Source: Fen-1258 sp964449775 (GTDB lineage Bacteria > Bacteroidota > Ignavibacteria > Ignavibacteriales > Melioribacteraceae). From it: a stretch of DNA of 64,000 bases. Under the pieces are notes generated by a model. The model saw nothing but the letters and a program-made list of their open reading frames with translations. It made no database searches and was not told the origin of the DNA. Shown in pieces: positions 51,531 through 60,191 of the stretch (position 1 is the first letter of the stretch; the number at the start of each line of letters is the position of its first letter). The stretch covers positions 98,677 to 162,676 of the forward strand of contig CAYVBQ010000003.1 of the NCBI GenBank assembly GCA_964449775.1. Reading direction: 5' to 3'. The translations under genes were made by a program, and so were the position numbers.

Positions 51531-53810
51531 TTGAATTATTCTACCAGAACGCAACGAATCGTTCAAAACCAAAAACATTTCCCGATTTTTTATATCACTG
51601 CGCTGATTATATTTTTCTTTACATGCAATATTGATCTCCATGGGCAAGAAAGGGGGATACTCCGCGGATTTGTAGCCGATTCTCTCAGCGGAGAAGCGCT
51701 GCCTTACGCAAACATTTACATTAAGGAATTGAACCGCGGTGCCAATACAGATTTCCGCGGCTTTTTTGTTATGGCTTCTCTTCCCAATAAGAGATTTACG
51801 GTTGTTATCTCCTACGTGGGTTATCGTTCCAAACAGTTTACTGTGGAGATCGAACCATATATTGTAACCAACTTACGTGCTCTCCTTGCTGCATCAAATA
51901 TTCAGATGAAGACCATTGAAACAATAGGAGAAAGAGTTGCCAAGGAAAATGCTACCGACTTAAGCCTTCAAAGAATTGCTATTCGAGATCTCGAAAATTT
52001 ACCGAAAGGTGTTGAGTTAGATATCTTTCGATCAATTCAAAGTTTGCCGGGAGTTCAAACCGGGGGAGATGTATCCGCACGTTTCTATGTTCGCGGAAGT
52101 CCAAACAATGAAAATTTAGTCCTTCTTGATAACACTACAATTTATAATCCATACCATGCATTAGGAATTTTCAGTGCAATAGATCCGGATATGATCAGCT
52201 CGATGGAATTTTACAAGGGAGGATTTCCATCCGAATATACTCATCGGTTATCATCAGTTTTAAAAGTTGTTACTAAAGATGGTAATAAAAATTCTTTTGG
52301 CGGTAAAGCGGCTATAAGTTTATTAACCGCAAAGCTTTTATTAGAAGGACCTATACCTTCCGGCTCATTCATTATCAGTGGAAGAAAAAATTATTCCGAT
52401 GTGGTTTTAAAGAAATTCCGGAATAACAATTCTATTCCCGCCGATTTTTATGACCTCTTTGCTAAAGTAAACTATTCTAATAATGATTTTATGCAAGACG
52501 CTAAATTTTCCATCAGTATGTTTTCTAGCGGAGATAAAATTATAAATGATAATCTAAAGCGTGAGGATTTTAAGTGGGATAACTGCACATTTGCCTTTAA
52601 CTATTTCCAGGTTTCGGATTCCCCTCTCTTCTACCAATTGGATTTATCATACACATCCTTTTCCGGTGAAAAAATACCCAATCTTAGCGGGGCTAAGGGG
52701 CTGAGAAACGAATTGAGCGATTTTACTATGCGACTGGATTTTAGCTATGTTTATGACAGCAAAGATGAATTAGCGGGCGGATTTAAAATCTCTGAAGTTC
52801 ATACAAATTTAACCCTTGAAAATTTTAGAGGACAGGCTACAAGCACAACTGCACGCGGTGTTAATGTTAGCGCATATGCAAAATATAAAATTTTAAGAAG
52901 CTCAATCTTCGGGGCTGATGTTGGAGCCCGAGCTCACGCAACACGTTTTGCGGGCGGTGGTTCTTCTGTATTTATTGAACCAAGAACAAGTTTTACATTA
53001 CGATTTATTCCTGAAATTGCTTTGAAAGGTTCTTGGGGAATTTATATGCAGGATCTTTCAACTGTTTCTGATGAAAATGAAGTGGTCTCTATATTTGAAC
53101 CATGGATAATTACACCTTTATACCTAAAGCCTTCCAATGCTATTCATTACATAAGCGGTTTAGAAATTACTCCCGCTCCAAACCTATCTTTCAATCTGGA
53201 AGGTTACTATAAAATTATGCACGATCTGGCAATCGTTAACGATGAAAAGTATTTTGAAACGGATCCGGATCTTATTGCCGGTTCTGGCAAAGCATACGGA
53301 GTTGAATTTGAAATAAAATATCAATTGGACCCATTCAAGTTTACCGGTTCGTATTCATGGATGCGGGCTTTCAAAGATGTTAGAAATGTAACATATTCAC
53401 CCCGCTACGATTCCAGGAATAATGTTAATCTTTCCTTAGAGACTGATCTTGGAAATGGCTGGGCTGCAAGTGCTGTATGGTCTTACACCTCCGGACTCCC
53501 GTTTACACAAATAGCGGCATATTATGATCGCCTTACGATTGATCAGTTGGCAAACAACCATTTTTTACTTGATTCATATAATCCGTTTGTACTATTAGGG
53601 CAAATCAACACCGGTCAACTTCCGGATTATCACCGTCTCGATCTCAGTTTATCAAAAAAAATTCAGATCAATCGTTTAAAAATGTATATCGATATAAGTG
53701 CGCTAAACGTTTACAACAGAAATAATTTATTTTATTTCAGAAGAGATACCGGCGAAAGAGTGAACATGCTTCCGTTTTTACCATCTGTTAATTTTAAGGT
53801 AGAATTATGA
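51531..53810 (+). CDS. TonB-dependent receptor with carboxypeptidase-like N-terminal domain
   Basis: 759 residues from a TTG at 51531 with GGAG seven bases before it; the ATG at 51518 is out of frame. A hydrophobic leader (FPIFYITALIIFFFTCNI) precedes the CarboxypepD_reg-type domain (GILRGFVADSLSGEALPYAN, ISYVGYRSKQFTVEI). The plug domain has IFRSIQSLPGVQTGGDVSARFYVRGSPN. The rest is beta barrel ending in FKVEL. It imports a substrate across the outer membrane using TonB energy. No substrate is deducible. A DUF4249 lipoprotein gene overlaps its stop, the standard pair in Bacteroidota. Confidence 0.93.
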   Translation: MNYSTRTQRIVQNQKHFPIFYITALIIFFFTCNIDLHGQERGILRGFVADSLSGEALPYANIYIKELNRGANTDFRGFFVMASLPNKRFTVVISYVGYRSKQFTVEIEPYIVTNLRALLAASNIQMKTIETIGERVAKENATDLSLQRIAIRDLENLPKGVELDIFRSIQSLPGVQTGGDVSARFYVRGSPNNENLVLLDNTTIYNPYHALGIFSAIDPDMISSMEFYKGGFPSEYTHRLSSVLKVVTKDGNKNSFGGKAAISLLTAKLLLEGPIPSGSFIISGRKNYSDVVLKKFRNNNSIPADFYDLFAKVNYSNNDFMQDAKFSISMFSSGDKIINDNLKREDFKWDNCTFAFNYFQVSDSPLFYQLDLSYTSFSGEKIPNLSGAKGLRNELSDFTMRLDFSYVYDSKDELAGGFKISEVHTNLTLENFRGQATSTTARGVNVSAYAKYKILRSSIFGADVGARAHATRFAGGGSSVFIEPRTSFTLRFIPEIALKGSWGIYMQDLSTVSDENEVVSIFEPWIITPLYLKPSNAIHYISGLEITPAPNLSFNLEGYYKIMHDLAIVNDEKYFETDPDLIAGSGKAYGVEFEIKYQLDPFKFTGSYSWMRAFKDVRNVTYSPRYDSRNNVNLSLETDLGNGWAASAVWSYTSGLPFTQIAAYYDRLTIDQLANNHFLLDSYNPFVLLGQINTGQLPDYHRLDLSLSKKIQINRLKMYIDISALNVYNRNNLFYFRRDTGERVNMLPFLPSVNFKVEL

Positions 53811-54796
53811 AAAAACTAATTTTCTTTTTATTCATAGCAATAAACATAATTTTATTTATTTCTTGCGATGATAATGTTAATCCTAAAACTGATTTCAAAG
53901 ATGTGTATGCTTTAAACTGTGTGATAAGAGGCGATACTTCACTTCAGGTGGCAACAATAACCCACTCATACAATGTGGATGGATTCGATCCGTTAACAAA
54001 TTCAAACGATCCGTTTATAAAAGGTGCCAGGATAAAATTATTTTATCAAAGCACCGGAGAAACTTTTATATTCAGAGATACATCTATGGTGAGACCTGAG
54101 GGTTCCAGATATTCTACACCTATGAATTATTATTATATCAAAAATTTTAGACCTGCTTATGAGAGCCCAATCAGTATTGAAGCAATATTACCTAATGGAA
54201 AAGTACTCTCCGCAAAATCTATGACTCTGTTCATCTCTCGATACGTAATAGAGGATAAATATTATACTATTCCTACTCCTAATTTTGGAGGAAAATATTT
54301 GAATTTTTCATGGAGTGCAGTTACACCTTCCACTAAGGATGAAAAGGTTTATTATGTTCCGGAACTTATCATTCAGTACGCGAAAGTTCAGAATGGAAGC
54401 AGCATTGAACTTCAAAAGAAAGTACCGCTATATTATATCTCCGGCAGGGACGGGGAATTCCCTTTGTACCCATCAATTCAGAGCAACATTACGAGCGTGA
54501 GTTTTGATACATTAACGATTAGGAGATCGTTAGAAGAAATTTCAACCGGTGATCCGAACAAACAGAATTATATTGTTCATAAAGCCGTCTTCAGGTTACT
54601 TATTACAGATAGAAATTTGGCTGTATATTATGCAGCACAGAAAACTTTTTTAGACGAATTCTCCGTTAGAGTAACTCAACCTGAGTTTACCAATATTAAC
54701 GGAGGATTGGGAATATTCGGTACACTTAACTCCACGCAAATGAACGTACCAATTAAACCCGAGTATATCAGAAAATTTGGATATAAACCATTTTGA
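53807..54796 (+). CDS. DUF4249 family lipoprotein
   Basis: 329 residues. The signal peptide ends in a lipobox (NIILFISC, Cys about residue 20), so it is lipid-anchored. The body is DUF4249-like: YALNCVIRGDTSLQVATITH, a beta-sandwich with KGARIKLFYQSTG, and the end GLGIFGTLNSTQM. DUF4249 proteins accompany TonB receptors and probably form a lid or substrate-binding partner at the cell surface. The ATG overlaps the receptor stop (ATGA). It is followed by the RlpA-like gene. Confidence 0.86.
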   Translation: MKKLIFFLFIAINIILFISCDDNVNPKTDFKDVYALNCVIRGDTSLQVATITHSYNVDGFDPLTNSNDPFIKGARIKLFYQSTGETFIFRDTSMVRPEGSRYSTPMNYYYIKNFRPAYESPISIEAILPNGKVLSAKSMTLFISRYVIEDKYYTIPTPNFGGKYLNFSWSAVTPSTKDEKVYYVPELIIQYAKVQNGSSIELQKKVPLYYISGRDGEFPLYPSIQSNITSVSFDTLTIRRSLEEISTGDPNKQNYIVHKAVFRLLITDRNLAVYYAAQKTFLDEFSVRVTQPEFTNINGGLGIFGTLNSTQMNVPIKPEYIRKFGYKPF

Positions 54797-54837
54797 GACA
54801 ACCTCTTGTTATTTTAAACCGGACAGTATTCAAAAGG

Positions 54838-55305
54838 ATGAAACTGAAAATCAAAAATATAATAATAGGCATTTCGCTGGTAATGCTTTCGGCATGTACT
54901 TCGGCTCAGCGCTTCACATCCCGCTATTCACGTTTCGAAGATAAAACTCCAAATCGTTTTGAGAACCTTGATAGTTATAAAAATGCTAATGTTCTGGAAA
55001 CTATCATAGGCGTGGCTTCATACTATGCTGATAAGTATAATGGACTGATTACTTATAACGGCGAAGTTTATGATATGTACGGATTGAGTGCTGCCCATCC
55101 TACATATCAGATGGGAACAGTTGTGCGTGTAACCAACCCATCGAATGAAAAATGGGTGATTATCAAGATAAATGACAGAATGCCGTTTCGTCCGGATCGT
55201 ATAATTGATCTCTCACTTGGCTGCGCGATGGAACTTGATATGGTTAATGTGGGTATTACAGAAGTTAAAGTTGAAGTGCTTGAGTGGGGAAAAGGAAAAA
55301 AATAA
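54838..55305 (+). CDS. rlpA: RlpA-like lipoprotein, double-psi beta-barrel
   Basis: 155 residues from the ATG at 54838 preceded by AAGG; an in-frame TTG at 54793 would overlap the previous gene and lacks a ribosome site. The lipobox (VMLSAC) predicts a lipoprotein. The DPBB domain is typical: GVASYYADKYNGLITYNGE, YGLSAAHPTYQMGTVVRVTN, IIKINDRMPFRPDRIIDLSL. RlpA proteins act on peptidoglycan at the septum or poles; some are lytic transglycosylases cutting denuded glycan. There is no SPOR domain, so septal targeting must be different. Follows the TonB/DUF4249 pair in the same direction. Confidence 0.88.
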   Translation: MKLKIKNIIIGISLVMLSACTSAQRFTSRYSRFEDKTPNRFENLDSYKNANVLETIIGVASYYADKYNGLITYNGEVYDMYGLSAAHPTYQMGTVVRVTNPSNEKWVIIKINDRMPFRPDRIIDLSLGCAMELDMVNVGITEVKVEVLEWGKGKK

Positions 55306-55371
55306 AAATGTTTGCATCTTTCTCTGCACTTTTTCATCCTATATATTGTTAATACTATTATGAGAGGAAAA

Positions 55372-55563
55372 ATGCTGATAAAGAAAATATTTCCGGTTAT
55401 TATTGGTGCAGCTATCGGTTTTGCATATTATTATTTTATCGGATGTAGAACGGGAACCTGCCCCATCACAAGTAACCCATACATCTCAACATTTTATGGT
55501 GCTGCTGTGGGTGCGATTTGGGCGATTCCATCAAGAAAGAAAAATATTGGGGAAACAAAATAG
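55372..55563 (+). CDS. Small membrane protein (DUF6132-like)
   Basis: 63 residues from the ATG at 55372, which has GAGAGGA five bases upstream. In-frame starts further up (55312 or 55360) are less well placed. Two hydrophobic stretches, IFPVIIGAAIGFAYYYFIGC and FYGAAVGAIWAIP, flank CRTGTCPITSNPYIST, which contains a Cys-x4-Cys. This matches the small DUF6132-type membrane family, which I associate with redox or metal-rich settings in Bacteroidota. It precedes a TlpA-type thioredoxin, so a thiol-redox or cytochrome role is possible. No experimental function is known to me. Confidence 0.78.
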   Translation: MLIKKIFPVIIGAAIGFAYYYFIGCRTGTCPITSNPYISTFYGAAVGAIWAIPSRKKNIGETK

Positions 55564-55619
55564 TTTTTCTTGTTTTATATAAATTATTAATTTGACAACG
55601 AAATAAATAAGAGGAAAAA

Positions 55620-56225
55620 ATGACTCAGAATAACACTGCTGAAAAAAATAAAATTGGCGGACTAACAAAGAAACATAGGAGCTGGATCTACACCGGATTT
55701 TTTATAGGTGTAATAATATTGTTGTTTATTTTCAACAATTCAGATTATCTTTTTGGTAGTAGTGAAGAGAACGGCCCATATCCACCAAATTACATTCCGG
55801 CTGCACAAAAAACATCAGCACTTGCGCCCGATTTTACTCTACCAACAAGCGACGGCAAATCAATGAAGCTCTCCGACCTAAAAGGTAAAGTTGTAATTGT
55901 AGATTTCTGGGCAACTTGGTGCCCACCTTGTCGCAAGGGTATTCCCGATCTGATTGCGTTAAAGAAAAAATATGGCGCCAAAGGATTTGAGATAGTAGGT
56001 GTTTCCGTAGATACTGATACTAAAAATGAAGTTGTTCCATTCATGAAGGAACAAAAAATTAATTATCCCGTTGTTTATGGTAATATGAATGTTTATCAGC
56101 AATACGGCGGAATACGTGCAATTCCAACTTCCTTTGTAATTGATAAACAAGGAAAGATTGTTGCTTCCTACGAAGGTTTAATACCGGTTGAGACGTACGA
56201 AAACCATATTAAGAAATTGTTGTAA
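55620..56225 (+). CDS. TlpA/ResA-type membrane-anchored thioredoxin
   Basis: 201 residues. One N-terminal membrane segment (WIYTGFFIGVIILLFIF) anchors the protein, with the thioredoxin domain in the periplasm. The domain has APDFTLPTSDGKSMKLSDLK, the active site VIVDFWATWCPPCRKGIP (Cys-Pro-Pro-Cys), FEIVGVSVDTD and the cis-Pro segment GGIRAIPTSFVIDKQGKIV. It is expected to reduce disulfides in cytochrome c maturation or other periplasmic proteins. Likely cotranscribed with the small membrane protein 56 bases upstream. Ends before a long palindromic repeat. Confidence 0.92.
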   Translation: MTQNNTAEKNKIGGLTKKHRSWIYTGFFIGVIILLFIFNNSDYLFGSSEENGPYPPNYIPAAQKTSALAPDFTLPTSDGKSMKLSDLKGKVVIVDFWATWCPPCRKGIPDLIALKKKYGAKGFEIVGVSVDTDTKNEVVPFMKEQKINYPVVYGNMNVYQQYGGIRAIPTSFVIDKQGKIVASYEGLIPVETYENHIKKLL

Positions 56226-56248
56226 AATATTAGGATTATGAGCAAGAT

Positions 56249-56392
56249 GCTGTTTCAAAAGATCGTTTGTCATCACGAGTCCCGATTCATCGGGACGAAG
56301 TGATCTCATTTTTTTTGATAAAAACAAAAGATTGCTTCGTCGTAAACTCCTCGCAATGACTGTTTATCTGATTTTTGAGACAGCCTCTTACT
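56249..56392. repeat. Long palindromic repeat (GCTGTTTCAAAA ... TTTTGAGACAGC)
   Basis: Outer arms GCTGTTTCAAAAGAT and ATTTTTGAGACAGCC; inside, GTCATCACGAG and CTCGCAATGAC (variants of GTCATTGCGAG and its complement) and GATTGCTTCGTCG. The left arm is interrupted by the palindrome GTCCCGATTCATCGGGAC. It fills the gap between the convergent tlpA-like and DUF971 genes and may serve as a terminator. Confidence 0.65.
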
Positions 56393-56395
56393 CTT

Positions 56396-56746
56396 TTAAT
56401 GATGATGATCGAAATCTTGATGCAGGTTTTCTCTCACCTTTAAATATTCACCAAACTGATCTAGTAAATCCCACGAGTAAATTCCAAAATTGTATCCGTC
56501 TTTCCATTTGATTTGAATGGCATAGTTTCCAACCATTTCTATTCTTTCAACCTCATAAGCTTCCGGTTTAAGAGGAGCTTGTTTCGGAGGCGCATAGTGT
56601 TTCCATAAAATAGTTTCACCCTTGTTTCCTGCATCCGGAGTTTCATCTCTCAGAAATTTCAAAGGATACTTTATTACCTTTCCATTGTCCCAGCTAATTT
56701 CCAGATACTCTTGTTTGTGTAGTTTTATTTTTGTTGGTGAATCCAT
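56396..56746 (-). CDS. DUF971 (GBBH-like N-terminal) protein
   Basis: 116 residues, the small GBBH-like N-domain: LEISWDNGKVIKYPLKFLRD, IEMVGNYAIQIKWKDGYNFG and IYSWDLLDQFGEYL. In larger enzymes this module precedes gamma-butyrobetaine hydroxylase. Free-standing versions occur near Fe-S or metal genes. The C-terminus (DFDHHH) is His-rich, which could bind metal. It lies downstream of the metal-associated TonB receptor and in the same direction, separated by a repeat. Function is not established. Confidence 0.88.
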   Translation of the reverse strand: MDSPTKIKLHKQEYLEISWDNGKVIKYPLKFLRDETPDAGNKGETILWKHYAPPKQAPLKPEAYEVERIEMVGNYAIQIKWKDGYNFGIYSWDLLDQFGEYLKVRENLHQDFDHHH

Positions 56747-56770
56747 AATTCTCTCAGATAATTAATTTTA

Positions 56771-56853
56771 GATACAGAATACTTGATAATTAAACTTTGA
56801 AATCACTGCACTAATATCTGCCAACTTTTTATCATCATCAAGTATCCTGTATC
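56771..56853. repeat. Inverted repeat GATACAGAATACTTGAT
   Basis: GATACAGAATACTTGAT at 56771-56787 and ATCAAGTATCCTGTATC at 56837-56853 are inverted copies with one mismatch, about 50 bases apart. They lie between the TonB receptor stop and the DUF971 start and could form a hairpin that separates the two genes. Confidence 0.6.
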
Positions 56854-56864
56854 TATTCTCCAGA

Positions 56865-59090
56865 TTACATTTTATAACGCAGACCGCTATAAACCAATCT
56901 ACCGTTTACAGGTCCCCAAATCAAAGAAGCATCAAAATATTTTCCCGTCGGATTCATCGGATCGATAATCAAATTCTCCTGTCTGTAATCCAAAAGATTT
57001 TCGATGCCAAGATAAACTTCAAAGCTTTCGAAAAATGTTCTGGTTATTTGCAAATTCATAATTACAAAAGAGGGTGATTGCTCTATGGATTGAAGACCAA
57101 CCGGATTGCCTGATGTTGATGGTATCCTTTTGGGACCAAACCATGTTAATGTAAAATCATATGACATTTGGGGATCGTCATCTTCTTCTTTCTCTGTGGA
57201 ATAAGCTAAATTAACTAATGCACGATGTTTAGAACTGAGAGCCCGTTCCAACCAAACGTTTTTAAGTTTATTCTTTACATCCAGAAAACGGTAAGCGAAT
57301 CGGGTTTCTAATCTTTCAAGCGGCGACATATTCAGTTCAATCTGAGCGCTGTTTGAGTAAGCACTGTTTGCTGCCGATGAAAAAATAATTGCTTGAGGAT
57401 TCGAATCGAGATCGGCTTGTGTAAAATTTTCAAAATCTGTGCGGTATAGATCAATAGAGATCGTACCTTCCCGGTAATCATGGAAAAAGTAATGAGTAAT
57501 ATTAATTCCGTAGTTCCATGCTTTTTCTAACTGCAGTCCATATCCAAAGTTTGTAGTGGAATTAATTAAGAGATCTCTGGAGCTGGCAAAAAGAGCCGAA
57601 TGTTCTGTAAAGATATTGGACTCTCGAAAACCCCGCCCGAAAGCACCTCGAATAATCCAATCCTCCGAAGGAGAGTAACGAATATGTAAACGCGGAGTAA
57701 GAATAAATCCAAAATGATTGTGGTAATCTCCTCTAACACCAACCACAGCTGAAAGAGATTCCTCACTGCTATATGTGTATTCAAAGAAGGTACCTGGAAT
57801 TCTATTAATTCGATTAAATGATTTTGTGAGAAATACTTCGTTGTATTGATCGAACAAAAAGCTAAATCCCGTTCTGAATTTATGATCGCTAGAACCTAAA
57901 ATTGATTGGTAAATAAAATTCAGGTAGCCGGTTTTTTGATTACCGTTGTAATTACGAATACCGAATAGAGATGGGTTCTTGTAGCTATTCAGTGACCATT
58001 GAATTCCAAAAGACTTAAATTCTTCTTCAGGAAAAACATAACCATGTTTGCCGTAAACATACATCTGTTCTGAGTCTGTTGTGTATTTATATGCGTTACT
58101 GCTAAAAGATCCGCCTTCTTTAGAATCCTTCACGTATTGGAAACCTAATTGGCTTTCCCAACCATTCTCAAATTCGAAATGCCAACGCTGCATCAAGTTG
58201 AAAATAGAGAAGACCGGCATATCGGTAAAGTAATCCTTGTTAAGATCGAATTTGTTTTGCCGGGTGCTTGCATGAAATAATGTTACGAAAGAAATTTTAT
58301 CATTTATTTGAAAACGATAATTTAGATTTCCTTCAAAACGTTTATCGTTATCTCCATAGAAGTTAATAAAAAATGGTTTTTCATCAATTTCAAATGGTTT
58401 TTGAAGTTCAACATCAATTTGTCCTGTGATAGACTCAAATCCGTTTACCACAGAGCCGATTCCCTTTGCTACATTGATTGCTTTAACCCATGGTCCCGGA
58501 ATAAAAGTTAAACCGACATTTGACATTAATCCTCGAATATATGGAAGTGCTTCGAGTGTCGATTGAGTATATATTCCCGAGAGTCCAAGCATTTCGATGT
58601 GTCTTGCACCGGTAATTGCATCTGTAAAGGAAACATCTATTGAAGGATTAGTTTCAAAACTTTCCGAAAGAGTACAACAAGCGGCTTTCTTCAACTCGCC
58701 GATTGTAATTACACTTTTATTCTCTATGCTCACGTAATCTTGAAAGGTTGATTTTTTCTGACCAACAACTTCAATATCAGTAAGCTGAATGTCTTTCTGT
58801 TTTAAGATCACTTTAATAGATTGTTCCGTTTTAATTAATAGTGTATCCGGAGTATAACCCATAAGTGTTACAACAAGTTTATTGGATGTTTTTGTAAGTG
58901 GAATTTTAAATTCACCGTTTAAATCAGTAGAAATACCAATCGGGGTTCCTAGCCAAAATACATTTACTCCAACAAGAGAAAGGAGTTTTCCCGAATCGTT
59001 TTTTTCGAAGACGGTGCCGCTTAAGTATTCTTGCGCAAATAGTACCGGAGAAAGAGCAAGAATCAAAACAAAAATTATTTTTTTGATCAT
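56865..59090 (-). CDS. TonB-dependent receptor, probable copper/heavy-metal type
   Basis: 741 residues. Signal peptide (MIKKIIFVLILALSPVLFAQ), CarboxypepD_reg-type domain (LSGTVFEKNDSGKLLSLVGV, LVVTLMGYTPDTLLI), then a plug with KKAACCTLSESFETNPSIDV, EMLGLSGIYTQSTLE, VAKGIGSVVNGFESITGQID and the barrel ending in YSGLRYKM. The double-Cys AACCTLSESF motif and wording match TonB receptors that accompany HMA and HYC_CC_PP proteins in Bacteroidota. Upstream in the same direction are exactly those two genes, so uptake or export of a heavy metal, most likely copper, is inferred. No metal-binding residues can be proven from sequence alone. Confidence 0.88.
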   Translation of the reverse strand: MIKKIIFVLILALSPVLFAQEYLSGTVFEKNDSGKLLSLVGVNVFWLGTPIGISTDLNGEFKIPLTKTSNKLVVTLMGYTPDTLLIKTEQSIKVILKQKDIQLTDIEVVGQKKSTFQDYVSIENKSVITIGELKKAACCTLSESFETNPSIDVSFTDAITGARHIEMLGLSGIYTQSTLEALPYIRGLMSNVGLTFIPGPWVKAINVAKGIGSVVNGFESITGQIDVELQKPFEIDEKPFFINFYGDNDKRFEGNLNYRFQINDKISFVTLFHASTRQNKFDLNKDYFTDMPVFSIFNLMQRWHFEFENGWESQLGFQYVKDSKEGGSFSSNAYKYTTDSEQMYVYGKHGYVFPEEEFKSFGIQWSLNSYKNPSLFGIRNYNGNQKTGYLNFIYQSILGSSDHKFRTGFSFLFDQYNEVFLTKSFNRINRIPGTFFEYTYSSEESLSAVVGVRGDYHNHFGFILTPRLHIRYSPSEDWIIRGAFGRGFRESNIFTEHSALFASSRDLLINSTTNFGYGLQLEKAWNYGINITHYFFHDYREGTISIDLYRTDFENFTQADLDSNPQAIIFSSAANSAYSNSAQIELNMSPLERLETRFAYRFLDVKNKLKNVWLERALSSKHRALVNLAYSTEKEEDDDPQMSYDFTLTWFGPKRIPSTSGNPVGLQSIEQSPSFVIMNLQITRTFFESFEVYLGIENLLDYRQENLIIDPMNPTGKYFDASLIWGPVNGRLVYSGLRYKM

Positions 59091-59126
59091 GATTATTTTG
59101 TTCCTTTTATTTTAATAGTTGAGTCT

Positions 59127-59255
59127 GCTCTAAAAAGGTTATTTCTGTCATTGCGAGGAGCGAAGCGACGAAGCAATCTATTGATTTTGAGCAAAATTCT
59201 GGAGATTGCTTCGCTCCGCTCGCAATGACAAATACCAAAAATACCTTTTTGGAGT
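59127..59255. repeat. Complete palindromic repeat element
   Basis: The clearest copy in the window. Ends GCTCTAAAAAGGT and ACCTTTTTGGAGT; inner arms TGTCATTGCGAGGAGCGAAG, then CGAAGCAATCT on the left, and AGATTGCTTCG, then CTCGCAATGACA on the right, around a ~23-base centre. It lies between the HMA and TonB genes and is uninterrupted. Confidence 0.7.
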
Positions 59256-59275
59256 GAACTCATAGTTTATGCAAT

Positions 59276-59620
59276 TCAGTGTGTATTTTCGCCGTCTCTG
59301 TACAAACAGCATTTTGGAAGATCTGCATAAACATCGTCTGGAGCTTTATACTTTTCGGTATCATGACCAACTGCAGCAATCCGTTGTTGAAGAGAATCAA
59401 GTGTGATGTTAGAGGATAGGAAAGCAACTTTTATCATCTTTGTATTTTTATCCCACTTGGCAAGTTTTACTTCTTTTATTTTGAGAACTTTTTCTATACG
59501 AGTCTTACACATACCGCAATTACCAAAAACTCTAACTTCTGCTTCGGTTACTTTACTGTCTTGTGCAAATAGAACTACGTTTACTAAGATTGCAATTGCA
59601 ATCAGAATAATCTTTTTCAT
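59276..59620 (-). CDS. Secreted HMA heavy-metal-binding domain protein
   Basis: 114 residues. Signal peptide (MKKIILIAIAILVNVVLFAQ) followed by an HMA fold: VFGNCGMCKTRIEKVLKI carries the metal-binding Cys-x2-Cys, then VKLAKWDKNTKMIKVAF and the terminal helix. After the domain a short tail holds KCCLYRDGENTH with two more cysteines. It probably shuttles Cu(I) or another soft metal in the periplasm to or from the downstream TonB receptor. Starts 78 bases after the HYC_CC_PP gene. Confidence 0.9.
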   Translation of the reverse strand: MKKIILIAIAILVNVVLFAQDSKVTEAEVRVFGNCGMCKTRIEKVLKIKEVKLAKWDKNTKMIKVAFLSSNITLDSLQQRIAAVGHDTEKYKAPDDVYADLPKCCLYRDGENTH

Positions 59621-59698
59621 CTTATTAATCTCCTAATTGAATAAATTAATATTAGTCCGGAAACCCGGAAATATTTTGAAAAGGTTAGAGGAGATTAA

Positions 59699-60079
59699 TC
59701 AAATAAGAAATGTGCAGTTAATAATGCATATTGTTGAGCCTGGGGGAAATTGCTCAACTATTGGAAAGTATAATTCATTTGAAGAATTTATTCTGTCATC
59801 TTTAATACTAAATTTTGAAAAAAGGGCAGCTTGTAGATATTTAACATCTTTCCCCGCCGCGGCTTTTTGTGAATCACTAATTTTAACAAAAGTGTATACT
59901 GTTTTGCAGCATGAAGAAATAAATTCATCACTGCAACAACCATCAGATTCGTCATGAATTGGATTAGTTGCCAGGCGAATAGAATAAATTTCTTCGCCGC
60001 AAAAGTGGGTTGCAATACTAATTCCGGTATTCAGAAATAGATATGCAGTGATGAATAGTATGTAAAGAATTTTTTTCAT
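59699..60079 (-). CDS. HYC_CC_PP family secreted protein
   Basis: 126 residues. A signal peptide-like N-terminus (ILYILFITAYLFLNTGISIA) precedes THFCGEEIYSI and a cysteine cluster GCCSDEFISSCCKTVY. Further cysteine (GSTICIINCTF) is at the end. This arrangement (H-[FY]-C then CC pairs) fits the HYC_CC_PP proteins found beside HMA and TonB genes. The six or more cysteines suggest metal sequestration in the periplasm. It is the first gene of the metal cluster on the minus strand. Confidence 0.85.
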   Translation of the reverse strand: MKKILYILFITAYLFLNTGISIATHFCGEEIYSIRLATNPIHDESDGCCSDEFISSCCKTVYTFVKISDSQKAAAGKDVKYLQAALFSKFSIKDDRINSSNELYFPIVEQFPPGSTICIINCTFLI

Positions 60080-60191
60080 GTCTGCAATTTAAAAAATGAT
60101 CTACTAATTTATCAACCTATTAACTAACACGATTAGGGAAAGATTTGGAGTGAAGAATAATCTACTTATTCATCACTCCATTCATGTTTTA

